64,000 nucleotides of DNA from Nectonema munidae (taxonomy: Eukaryota; Nematomorpha; Nectonematoida; Nectonematidae), in the NCBI GenBank assembly GCA_030549495.1, contig JAUIRK010000885.1, forward strand, positions 496,001 through 560,000. The letters run 5' to 3'. Below, in pieces: positions 35,811 through 48,400 of the stretch. Position 1 is the first letter of the stretch. Each line of letters begins with the position of its first letter. A program made the position numbers and the translations under genes. The notes under the pieces are model-generated. The model was not told where the DNA came from, made no database searches, and saw only the letters and a program-made list of their open reading frames with translations.

Positions 35811-36410
35811 GGTTAAAACTTTTAGCAGCTAAATGTTACTATAAAATATTCAATAGGAAAGCCTACACATATATTCCTTTAGTAAAGTCGATTGTTGGAA
35901 TATGCATTTAGGACTTTGGTCTAAGAATTGGCTGGTATCAAGTCTTGGATTTAAATTTAGCCCTTTCAGTAGAAATGTAAAATGTCTATGAAAAAATAAT
36001 TTTCTAAAATTTGCATGGTAATCGTAAAAATCCAAATTTGTAGCTGAAAAATAACGTTTTCATAATTTGATTTTGTGTGAATAATGAAAATTAGCCTTTC
36101 TTGCATGGCGTTTTATGAATAAAGAATTTTACAGTAAAAATAAAAGCACCTTTACCCTGATACCGGTGATGTATAAAAGGCAATGCGAAATATAGGAAGA
36201 TGAACTTTGTATACGTCGTATCGTTTTAGCAACACTTTTGTAAAAAAGCCTAAATATAATCAATGTATGAGTAGTATCCTTCTGCAACGACTTGTACGAT
36301 ATTTTCTGCTTCATACTCCTATATGGTTAGATATTTCTTGGAGATCTATTTTAGACACACCTTTTTTATGAACATGTGTACATAATTGCATACTTTTTAT
36401 TCCTTAGAAA
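35811..36410. promoter_or_regulatory. Upstream region of MARS2
   Basis: This AT-rich interval should contain the promoter or a 5' UTR intron. An acceptor-like TTTTTATTCCTTAG ends three bases before the ATG at 36411, so a non-coding first exon upstream is plausible. No core promoter motif can be defended. Confidence 0.35.
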
Positions 36411-39400
36411 ATGCATCGCCTTAAAATGCCGTCTATGGCGCAATGCTCAACTCTAAGAAGGTTTTGTCAGTGCTTTATAACGACACCAATTTACTACTCC
36501 AACGCAAGTCCTCACATCGGCCATATTTACACATCTCTCTTAGCAGATGCTGCCTTTCGGTGGAACAAAATTAAAAAGTATAAGCACTTAATTTATTTAC
36601 CAGCTCCTTTCATGTCCTATTTTCTTCCACGAATCACAAAAATTATCTTTTATTTCATGTAATAAATGTAAACTTTCCATTAATTTATCATAGACGAGCA
36701 AATAATCCTTCCACCAAAGAGCCTCAGTTTAGCCCTTTAAAAAAAAACGTGATTTTATTGGATTGGCATTGAAGTTCTTTGAATGTAGCAAATAGAAAGA
36801 ATTTGTATTGTAAAAATTCTAAACTTGGAAAAAATTTAGCAACTTTGAAATGATGTACATTGAGTTGCTTAGAAGACTTTAGATTTTAGATCGGTGTTTC
36901 CCTAACTTTTTTGAGCCGCGACACACTCTTTACATAGAAAAATTTCGCGACACACCACCAAGCAAATATTTCAAAAAAACTGTTAAATGAAGTATTATAA
37001 TTAACAGTATCCTTGTAATATATTAAGATTAAAGTAGCAACAGAAGGAAACTGGGCGAACAAGCAACAACAACAATAAAATTTTATTCAGTGTAACAAAT
37101 GAGCTTGCTTTCGAGAACAAATAAAATTCCATCGAGAGTCCAAAGACGATAAGCAAACTCGCATTTCATCATCAATTCCGAGAAGTCTTTCTCGCTTTTT
37201 GGATTTGATTTCGGTTAATGCCGAAAAGCCAATTTCACAAAACCATTAAGACGAAATTGGTAACAAAATTTTGATTGCTTTCAAGCTAATTAATGGAAAA
37301 GACTTTTTCACCGTGAGCTAAAACTCATCTAAGTTCATGTCAGTAAATATTGATTTATAAAATCTGTTATTTCTCAAATCAATTAGTTCTTCCTCTTCTG
37401 CAGTTGTCAAATTAGATATAATGCTAATCGCAAATGGATTTATCACCCATTCATGTTTATCAATATCAAGTAATGGAAAGTAAAATTGAAGTGCGGACTG
37501 TAATTCAGTGAGTGAATTTAAAATTTCTGAGCAAATTTTCTTCTTGTAATGAAGCTTCATTAACAGTTGGGAAGCAATCAAATATTCCTTCTGATACCTT
37601 CATCTTCCACAAGGAAGCTTTCTCATCGAATGATTTCAATTTTAATGTTGATGTTATAATATTTTCGGATGGTCCTTGAAGACTCAAGTTTAGTGAGTTT
37701 AATTTTTCGAATAAATCAAAAAGAAATGAAATTTTAACCACCAGACCTCGTCATTCAAATAGAATCCAAAATCAGTATCTTTATTTTTAAGGGAGGAAAT
37801 TACTTCTACTTTAAGGTGCACACGTCGGTTTAACACTTTTCCTTTTGACAACCAGCGAACTTCTGTATGATATAGCAAACTTCTATAATCTGAATCCATA
37901 GCATCGCAAAGTTGAGCAAAAATTCGTGATTGAAGAGGTCATGACTTAATAAAATTCACTACTTGGATTACTTGACTCATAGCATATCTTAAATCTTCTG
38001 GAATTGATTTGGATACCAGATTTTCGCTATGAATCATACAATGAACATTGATTATATTGGGATTTTTTTGACGCACAAATGTTAAGAATCCATTTCTTTT
38101 TCCTTGCATTGATACACAATTTTTCCAGTCACAGTTGAATAGCGATACATTTTTATCTACTAACTTGAAAATATCTTCTCCTGTTGAAGTACTCTTCAGA
38201 TCTTTGCAAAAGAAGAATTGATTCACAAAATTTTCATCCTTGATGAATCGAATAAATGCCAGAACCTGAGCTTTTCCACTTATATCAACGGATTCACCAA
38301 TTTGAAGTGCCCAATGCTTATCTCCAGGTCTTTCAAAATGTTCGCGAACTTGATCTTGCAAATCAGACGATAAATCTTCAATTCTTCTTGAAATTGTATT
38401 ATCCGACAGTGGTATTTTTTTATTTTTTCGGCAGCTTCAGATCCGAGCCAGGGGCGCACATCCGGGGGCGAGGGTAATTTTTTAGTTTTTGTTGAAGCTC
38501 TATAACTTTTTCTGATAGACTTTTTTTCCTTAAAAGTTATTATAAAAGGCAAATCATTGCAAAATGTTAAAAGTTATTTTACTTTTTGTAGCTTGTATCA
38601 ATTTAGCTTTTAAACTATTTTTGAATGATGCTGAGAAAAATGAAATAATGCAATTTTAATTTATTGTTTTATTTTTGTTTGCACAATTATAACTTCATTT
38701 TATAACCTTGCCCCTGAATCAATCACATTTTTTCATATAAACATCGCAGGGTGTCTAGTAGACTCTTTGCCTTTAGACTACATTCACTCATATAAAACTA
38801 TCCAACCTTCAGTTATTTGTTTTCAGTTGTTTTTTCTATGAATCAAATATCCTTTCATCAATTCCTGTAATGTGCCTGGTAGACTACTTCATTTTTCAAA
38901 TGAAAAGCCTATTCCACCCCCTAACAATTTTGGATTTTTTTAAACTAGTGTATATTCTGCAAACTAAATTAAAATATTTTCGCTGGAAGTATAGTATTTA
39001 AATTCACTAATTTTGTAAAAAAAATATAAAGTAGCCTTATAAATTTAGGACTTTAGGTATGCGCTGAATACACTTTATTTTAAAGGATTGTTTGAATATT
39101 TGGTATCCCGTCGTATTTCCAGACCACTAATTTTGAAAATTGCAACAAAAAAATTCCCCTCCCCCCCAATAATTTTAAGAATGTGCGCCCCTGATCCGAG
39201 CATCGTTTCGACAATAATAGCAAGTGCTGGCGCTATAATAACTTCAGCTTCTGTGTGTGCTTTCCTGCGTTTAGCAATCAACTGAGCAATCTGGTAACTT
39301 GCAATTAGAGCTTTCTCAGGTACCTTTAAAAAGTTTACCATCTTTTTCGATTGTTGATTAACTTCGGTTGCTACGTTCTCAAAATATTTCCTCGGTTTAG

Positions 39401-42400
39401 TTTTATGTAATGGATGATTTGCCTCCAGATGTCGGTTAAGTTTATTAGGAACCATATACTCATTTGACAATGTTGTATTGCAAATCAAGCAATAAGGAAC
39501 TTGGGTATCTTCAGATCCAGATACAATGAATCCATACTTTATATATTCATGGTTGAATTTTCGTTTAGTTCCTTTTTTGATTTGGTGCTTTTCTTTTCTC
39601 GTTAGCCTTCCTTAAAAATTTATCCATGGCTAAAAGTTTAACTAAAAAATAATAAAAATTTATTTTAATTATTTTACTTCAATAAAAATATTTTTGACTT
39701 TCCGAAATTGAAAACTTGAAATTAAAACAAATGTAAATTAATTAGAATTTTCAATAAAACAAATTTTATTTAGTAAAAAATTAAATGATATTTTAAATAC
39801 AGTAATCCCTCGATTGGCACGCTTCCAAAAAAATCTGTATAAATCGAAAACCGTGCTAATTGAAATTTTTTCAATACATTAAATTATATTCAAACTACTG
39901 AAATTTTTCTATAACAATTCTTTTATTTTTTTATTAAAAGTTTGAGAAATCTCTGATATTTCCTTATGATCTTCGCATAATTTTATAATAGAAAGCTTAT
40001 CTTTCAAGCTTAATACTTTTCTCTTGTTCATATTCCAATTTAATTAATCTTAAAAAGAAAAAGATTGTAGTTTGCCTTCATGGACTGAGTCTTCAAAATT
40101 ACTTTGAAAACTGATGGGATCCATGTGGACCCCATTTCATTATATTTAAATAACTACATTTTGTATCAGTTTAAGATTTCTAAACCTTACATATGTATTA
40201 TTGACACTTTTGCGATGAAATTCTATATATATATATATATATATAAACAACATATGATGTATAAATTTTATAGTGTTCATTTTAAAAAAAACTAGTAAAA
40301 AATGCTTTATTTATAGTTTTTATTTATTTTTTATTAAAACAAATGATAATGAATTTAATTTGGTGTGCAATCTTCACAAATATAAAAACAGAGGGCTTCA
40401 CATACAGCTTTGTCACATTTTGTACACGACTTTTTTGTCTAACTTCCTTGGGCACTTGAAACAAAGCCTTTTTTGATTTCATGAGGCTGACTAATAGATT
40501 GTAGTGCTGTGCTTCCTTTATCCAAATAAATTTCTATACAATGAATTATTTGATTACCTACATTTTCAAACCGACGGCTTACAAAGCTGTTCTGCTAAGT
40601 CAGAAAGAAAGTGTCTGCGCTTTTGATTTGCAGTATAAACGTTAGACTTTTTTTCTATAAAACAGACAGCAGCATTACATCCTACAACATCCACCATCCA
40701 GTAAAAAATGATCAGTGGCCATCTGTTGGTGATTCTTTTGCATGAATAGTTCTTGACTAAAAGGTCTAGACTCTAGAGTATCAACTCCACCTGTCTTGCT
40801 GTCCCTTGTTATCATAATGCATTGTGCTCAGTAAAATCACCGCTTTATTCATTTTAGAAACATAACTGCATATCATAATATGATGATATTTGTTGAAGCC
40901 AAACATTGCTGATTGCTCTACTCGATAACGCGATGCTTGGAATGATTCGGGTATCTCTTTTATTTTTTTAAGTGTTCCTAATAAAGTAATATTTTTGCTA
41001 AGTAATTCTACTGCAAGGCCAAAATCTGTAAAGAAGTTGTCACATGTAACATTTCTTCCAGAATTAGCAATTAATGTGGTTAAGTCTCGAACAACTATTC
41101 TGGCTTGTTGCTTTTCTGGACCATTAGGACCTTTTCCAGAATATATTTCCGCATTTAGAAGATAAGCATTATCAGAATCTACCATACTCCACACTTTGAT
41201 CCCATATTTACTGGGTTTAGACGGCATGATTACCTTGAAGGAACATCTTCCTCTAAACGAAACTAAAGATTCATCAATAGTAACACATGATCCGGCTCTA
41301 TAACTTATCTTACATGACTCTACAAACTTGTGCCAAATTTCATATATAGGTGCCAACTTACCTTGCTCACCATTTCTTCTCGATGCACGTGATGACATTA
41401 TTTCAAATCTTATGCACTGTTTTATTTGTTTGAATCTATCACTACTCATTGTAGCACGATAGATTGCTGGTCCTGTTTTATTACTGAATAATTTAGTTAT
41501 AGGTTTGAATGAATCTTTATCCACTCCTGATCTATTACAGTAACTTTCCATTCTTTAGCATAAATTGCTTTTCCTTTTTCATTAGTTGCTTCAACAATGA
41601 GATTCAAGAAAGTGAGTAAATGTAGCAGCACTATGGGCAGACACATTTTCATGCACGCCTTCTCTTTCCCGAAGCAGATTTTGAACGACATTACGTCTAT
41701 GTCTAGGTGCTTCAGTACACCATTCAGTTGATTTGTCTTTGCCGATTACAAAATTTACATCTTGATCAACAATAAAACTGTTGTCACTATTATCACTCGC
41801 TGCATTGCTTGTATCATTATTTATTTCATAATCTTCAGTATCAGATATATCACTCTCTACTCCTCCATCATATTCTTCCTCATCAATATCGTCTTTATTA
41901 TCAAAGAGAGGCTTTTTAGAATTGAACATAAACGCTTTTATAAAACAGTTATAAACTTTTTTTATCTAAACAGAATAAAGGTTAGTGAAAAAAAGTATAG
42001 ATATAAAATTAAAAGTTTTTATTTGAAAAAAATCAATAATTAACTACGTAAAAAACAATATTATTAAAAAATATTTATTACTCAAATTATGTTGAGTCTT
42101 TAACCCTGAAAAAATGAAAAATTTTGAATACTATACAAAACTAGGCAAAAACACGTAAGACTGATGAGAACCTCAGAGTAGTAATATTGAGTATTATTGT
42201 TTAGAAAATTGATTTTTTGAAGATATTATTACTTGTAAATATTCATGAACCACGAATGATAAAATACAAAGAATATTAATAATTAAAAAAAAGTGAAAAA
42301 AAATACTTGAGGATAAAAACTCACTGGGGTCCTAGTAGACCCCATCCGTTCACATAGGGTTAACAAACTTAATGAGCAAAAAGCTTAAATAAATTTTTAT

Positions 42401-45400
42401 TTATTTAAATAAATAAATAAGCGGTTCAAGTAGAGAATCTGTCTCCTTATAAATTTGAACTAATAGTTTGATACTAAAAAAATTTATTTTCTTAAAACTT
42501 TAATTAATTAAAAATAAACAAAAAAATGCTGAAAACTTTGTTGAGGTATCTCATTAATAGTTGAATTTTATAAGGAGTCCGATTTTTAACACAATCCAAG
42601 TAAGCATATTATAGTTTCAAACTATCTAAAAAATTAAAATAAACTTTGAAAAAATTGAATTACATTCAATAAAAAAAATATGATAATTTTAAAAAAGAAA
42701 CTCTAATAAAAAAAATTGAATTTAATCTCGGTAAATCTTCACGCTAAAAAATTAATTAAAAATGAAGCAAAAAATAGATTTTTTTTTTTAATTATTTAAA
42801 AAAATTTGAGTAAAATGATCAGAAAAATGAAATGAAAAAAAAATAATTTTCTAAAAAAATAAAACAAATTAAAAACGGAAAGTTTTCAAAATTTAATAAT
42901 TGAACCGCGTTAATCGAAGTTGTGGTAATTGAGAGATAACTGTATCTTTTTATTATTTCTAAAAAATCTCGCGATACACTTGTTAAGTTTTTGCGACACA
43001 CTACTGTGTCGCGACACACAGTTTGGGAAACACTGCTTTAGATTGAAAATAAATTAAAGGCTATTTTTGCTAGTCTTTCGAACTTGCTTGTTTAGAAGAC
43101 GAAAATAAGCTTTTATAGCGTAATTAAAGTTGTTTAAGGTATGAGTATTGACAAGAGTTCATTTGTACGAAGAAGAAAGAAAGGGGGCTTTTTTTTAAAA
43201 GTGGCAAGCACGCATTTAGACTTTTCAATAAGTTTATTAAGGTACGTTCAACAGAAAGAGAGTTAGAGATTTATGTTATTGAAAATGTAGGTGTTATTTG
43301 AATTTTATTCATCATAAGGGAAAAACTGTAATGCTACTTTTTGAAAGATTAAGCTTCATATTATTATAATTACACGATTGTTGTAAGCGCTAGAAGTGGA
43401 TGAGTTGAGTGAGGTTAATTCATCAATGGACTCATCACATGAGATTGCACAAATGTCATCGACATATAAAAATAAAGTGGTTTAAGTTGTATTCAAAAAA
43501 TAAGAAACCGCTTTGCAAAGAATTTTTAAAAAGTGGGTATTATTAAAATAAGTTTGGGTAGTTCGATTGGGTAAATAAGATTTTAACAATCAAATAAATC
43601 TGTTTCATCATCGCCTCAATGCAATCAAATGAAGACTGAAAGCTGTATTGATTAGTATATAAAATCAAATTCGTTCTTGTGAATTCTTTCTTGATAATAA
43701 ACTTTTTCACATTTTGAAATTGCTGAAGTGTTTCAAATTGGGCGTTAATTTGAATCGTATAGAGGTAATGTAATGGAATTTAGTCCACTAGCTTGTGGTA
43801 AAAATATTTTTCGTAAAGTAGCTGTTATTAGCCAAAAAGGGTATTACGAAACTGACTCTGAATTTAACACTAAAGTTAAATGTTTTGCAGCCGTTAAGTT
43901 TGTACCTATTCTTTGTTGCGTTATTGATGCATTCAAAGAACTATCAGAGACGATGACTTACATAAACAGTTGACTTCCTATTTGAAATGCCTTACATCGG
44001 CGGAGTACGAACAGGGGTATTCGTAAACGGAAAGTTGCTCCTACGTTTCGTGTAGAAAAATGCAATGTTTTGGAAGAGTCCTTAGTAATTTACGAAACAT
44101 TAACAACAGCGTATAAGGATGGGATAACACATTACGAAGTGCTGTCAAATACCAATCCAAATACTTGGAGACCACACTCTTTAAGAAAGAAGAGTGTCTA
44201 GGCAAAAAAATGGTCATCGAACACGGTGAAGCACAATCCATGAAGAAAAATATAAGGATATTTTTTGCTAATAAAAATGCTTGCTTCTAATCCTTAAGGC
44301 AAAAAGACCTAAAACCTCTCCAAATATGCAAAAATATTCAAAATGATCTCACGAGATCTCCAATTGAACAGGGAACTGTTAAAAGCCGAATTGGGAAAAC
44401 CATTCGTTACAAAATGTTCACAAAATACAATTTTTTGTTATCATTACCCAATAAAATGCGTCCTCATTTTCTGGCTTCGGTAGAGTGAACTTTCTTGTTT
44501 TCTGCGGCTCTCTTCTGTTGGGGTGATCTTTATATGGCTGGTGTTCGGTGTGATTATCTTTTTAATAATTGTGTTTTATGATAACTTCTGGTCACATTCC
44601 TCTTCTTTTCATATGTGGATGGCAGGGGCGCACATCCTCAAAATTATTTGGGGGGGGGGGGCGAAATTTTTTTGTTGCAATTTTCAAAATTAGTGGTCTG
44701 GAAATACCACGGGAGACCAAATATTCAAGCAATCCTTTAAAAGGTCCTCAGACATTTCGCCCCATTCTTTTTATAAGACAATTAGCCCCATTATTTTCAT
44801 AAGACAGTTCGTCCCATGGACAATTCGCCCCATTATTTTCATAGGACAATTCGCCCCATTATTTTCATAAGACCGTTCGTCCCATGGACAATTCGCCCCA
44901 TTATTTTCATAAGACATTTTGTCTCATGGACAATTTGCCTAACTATTTTCATAATACAATTTGCCCCATTATTTTCATAAAATAATTCGCCTCATAATTT
45001 TCATAAGACGATTTGCCTCATGCTCAATTTGCCCCATTATTTTTATAAGAGAATGCGCTCTATTATTTTTATAAAACTTTCAGTCCTATTTTTATAAGAC
45101 AATTCTTTCCATTAAAAATTTGCTCTATTTTTATAATACAATTCTTGCCATAGGCAATTTACTCTATTTATGCAGATCAATTAGCACTATTGATATAATA
45201 AAATCGTTTTTCAATTTTTTAGACTCTTTTTACACTTTTTTCATAAGACTATTTTTCGTAAAACGGTTTGGCATATGAACGTTTTGCCTAATATCACGAC
45301 TCATCTCAATAAAAATAGCTATATTTTAATTTTATTTAGTTTTTTGAAAGGCAGTTATTTTATAAATGAAACAAATATTTAAAATTTTTAAACAAAATAA

Positions 45401-48400
45401 AAATTAATATCTTGTAATTGTAATATCATTGTAATTATCTTTTTCTTCAATTTCATCATCAATAATTTAAAATTATTTAAAAGTGATAAAAAAAATTAAC
45501 AGATAAAATAATTAATTTGAAATAATTTAATAGAGATAAAATAAACAAGAATATAAAATTTTTAATAATTTTACACATATAATAAACAAAGATGGATGAA
45601 ACAAATAGCCTATGAGACAATTTGTACATGGGGCGAATTGTCTATGGGGCGAAACATCTATGGGGCAAAATGTATGTCGACCCTTTAAAATAGAGTGTAT
45701 TCAACGCATAACTAAAGTCCTAAATTTACAAGACTACTTTATATTTTTTTTACAAAATTTGTGAATTTAAATACTATACTTCCAGCGAAAATATTTTAAT
45801 TAAGTTTGCAGAATATACACTAGTTTAAAAAAATCCAAAATTGTTAGGGGGTGGAATAGGCTTTTCATTTGAAAAATGAAGTAGTCTACCAGGGTGCCTG
45901 GTCAAAACGTCCGAAAACCAAAAGGTCCGAAAACTAAAACGTCCGAAAACCAAAACGTCCGAAACCAAAAGGGAAACCCTCCCCCCGGATGTGCGCCTCT
46001 GGTGGATGGCCGTTGGTTCTCTTTGTGTTTATGTGGCCGTTAGGCTTTGACAGGTCTGTTTTTCGTCCTACTCACCGTCCATCCTGTAGAATAGTTGTTC
46101 CTAAAGTGGGAAGTGAAATGAGAAATTTAGGCAGAATGGAATGAAGTTCCAAAGAATTAAAATTTTTATAAAATGTTTCTTGATTCATTTTCTTTTAGAT
46201 CTTATGGAGGTGCTCTGTTATCTCCCTTTGAGCATATTCTAGTTGATGTACGCTTAGTGATAGCTTAGTAGGATACTTTTAATCCTGCCTCTTTTCAAGG
46301 TGGTAAATGGATAAGCCTAAGCTCTAACTTAAACTTCTCTTTCTCCCCTAAAAGAGGGAAGAGTCTAAGAATTTCAGGCTCACGTGAGGTGAGAAGGAGC
46401 TTAACTTAGTTTGAAAAAAAACTGCTGCTGAGTTTTTACCATGCGATGGTCATTAAGGGAAAGATATAAAACTGCTCTAAAAGTTACTAATCGTCTGAGA
46501 ATTATAAATGTGGTTCAATTTTTTATTTTGAATTTATGTGCTTTTTTGTTATATGCTATTTTTCATTTCTTTGTTCTAAGTCCAGAATGTGACGCTTTTC
46601 TCAGCACTGGCAATGATGAGTATGGAAATAAAATTTTTAAAGCGTCTAAAATGCTGGGAGTACCGGTGGAAAAATACGTCGACATGGTGAGCTATCGTTT
46701 TCGTTTTTTGGCTGACGCTTGTGGAATTTCCTACACTCATTACGTTCGAACAACGGACGCAGGGCATAGACGAACGGTGGAACTCATTTGGAGGGAATTA
46801 GAAAAGAATGGCTACATCTATAAAGGATCGTATTTTGGCTGGTATTGTGATGTTGATGAGGAGTTTTTGACTGAGAAAGAAGTTCACTTCGATCCATTGT
46901 CTCAATCTGTGTGTATGCTACGTTACATATCATTTTTCTCCCTACACCAACTTTCTTTCATTCAATGCCTCTCCTTATCTCTTAATATAAACATTTATTA
47001 TGAAACATTAATAACTTATTTAATACTATAATTCATATATAATGTTAACAATGTTCCTAATTTACAATATTCGAATCCTTAATTTTTACACTTTCCCCCT
47101 AAAATTAAGAAATAGCTTCTTAATTTCAGAAAAATATCAATTAGGGATAATTCACAATTCACATCAACCTTTTTTCCCTTAATTTTAACCTATAGTCGAC
47201 TTTTGACTATTTAGTTCTTGATTTGTCAACTTATCTACACCCCCAGTCTTTGATTGACATCAATTGTGAATGACCCAACCCTATTAGTGCTGCCCCGCTT
47301 CACTAAAAAATTAAGTGTAGAAAATTGGCTGAATCATATCCTTTCAAATTTTGTGACTTTTCCTAAAATCGCTAGCTCATCTTTTGAAACCATTTTCATG
47401 GTAGTTGAATGACACTTTCATCTCCAAAACTGTCAATCAAAATCAAAAATTAAAATTTTTCAGCAAAATTTTCACATTATCTGTACTTAACCTTATAACT
47501 TAGTATCTATATTATATAATATCTTGAAAATTTATAATTATATACAGTTTGGAACGCATAACACTTTATATATTTAATTTTTTCAATAATCATGGCTACT
47601 TTTTAGAAAATGTCAATCAAAATTTTGATTGATCAAAAATATACCTTCAAATTTTACATAAAATATATGTTTTTATACTAAATCAATCATGCTGTTTTCA
47701 TTTCTGGACTCATTTTTTACATTTAGGATTTGAAAATACCTATAAGTGTTAATCAAATTTGCGGGTTACTTATGAAAATTGTCTCCAAAAACATTCCTTC
47801 ACATTTTACATAAAATATGTTTTTATACCATTTCGACCGTGATAATTTTTATTTCTTAAATCATTTTTTGCATTTAGAGGTTTTAAATGTCTGAAAGTGT
47901 CAATCAAATGTTCGATTTACGTCTAATGTCTACAGAAATATTTCTGAAATTTAAATAAAATATCTGTTTTTATGCCAAATGGAAGATGCTGTTTTCATTT
48001 TTGGAGTCAGGTTTGGCGTTTATGGTTTTAAAATATCTGAAAGCTTTAATCAAATTTGAGGTTTACTTCTAGATACTGTCTTCAAAAATATTTTCAAAAA
48101 AATAAAATATCTGTTTTATACCAAATCGACTATGCTTATTTTATTTCTGTACTGGATTTTGGATAATACGGTTAAAAAATATCTCGAACTGGCAATTGAA
48201 TTAGTAATGTATGCCTGAAAATCAGTTCTGTAAAAAATTTCCAAAAAATTGCTGCATATTAGGTATATAGTAAAAAGATACTTTTTTTTTGTTGTATATT
48301 TTAGCTTATAATACTTTCTACAATCATCTTGAATATGAAATATTTATCTAAAAAAACCAAACGTATTATAAAATCTTTTGAAAATTTGTATGAGAGAAGG

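Larger units (their letters stand above)
39800..42942 (-). mobile_element. Tigger/pogo-like element remnant
   Basis: The ends are CAGTAATCCCTCGATTGGC (39800) and, inverted, CAGTTATCTCTCAATTACC (to 42942), each flanked by TA. It contains the start of a CENP-B-type transposase on the minus strand; most of the rest is replaced by piggyBac G. It lies inside the hAT element 36892-43035. Confidence 0.8.
36892..43035 (-). mobile_element. 6.1-kb hAT element (ZBED5/FAM200-like) in MARS2 intron 1
   Basis: The termini are CGGTGTTTCCCTAACT and, inverted, CAGTGTTTCCCAAACT, followed by GCGACACAC motifs at both ends. The flanking octamers TTTTAGAT and CTTTAGAT match at 7 of 8. It holds a minus-strand transposase pseudogene (37318-39627), a hAT MITE inside that gene, and a Tigger remnant with piggyBac G. 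Confidence 0.88.
44623..46001. mobile_element. hAT-type MITE (same family as 38449), with insertions
   Basis: The ends are CAGGGGCGCACATCC and GGATGTGCGCCTCTG; the duplication GTGGATGG is identical at 44615-44622 and 46002-46009. Reverse-complement comparison with the 38449 copy shows shared flanks around the insertion at 44743-45682. After about 45890, most of the second half is replaced by a GGTCAAAACGTCC minisatellite end. Confidence 0.92.

Noticed and set aside
43773-43973. Short open frame in MARS2 intron 1 as an extra exon
   Set aside because: MARS2 exons 1 and 2 already join in frame with continuous family similarity. The peptide matches nothing I recognise.
44745-45200. 26-bp repeats as a CRISPR-like or coding repeat
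   Set aside because: The units abut without spacers, drift in sequence, and lie inside a transposon with its own target duplication.
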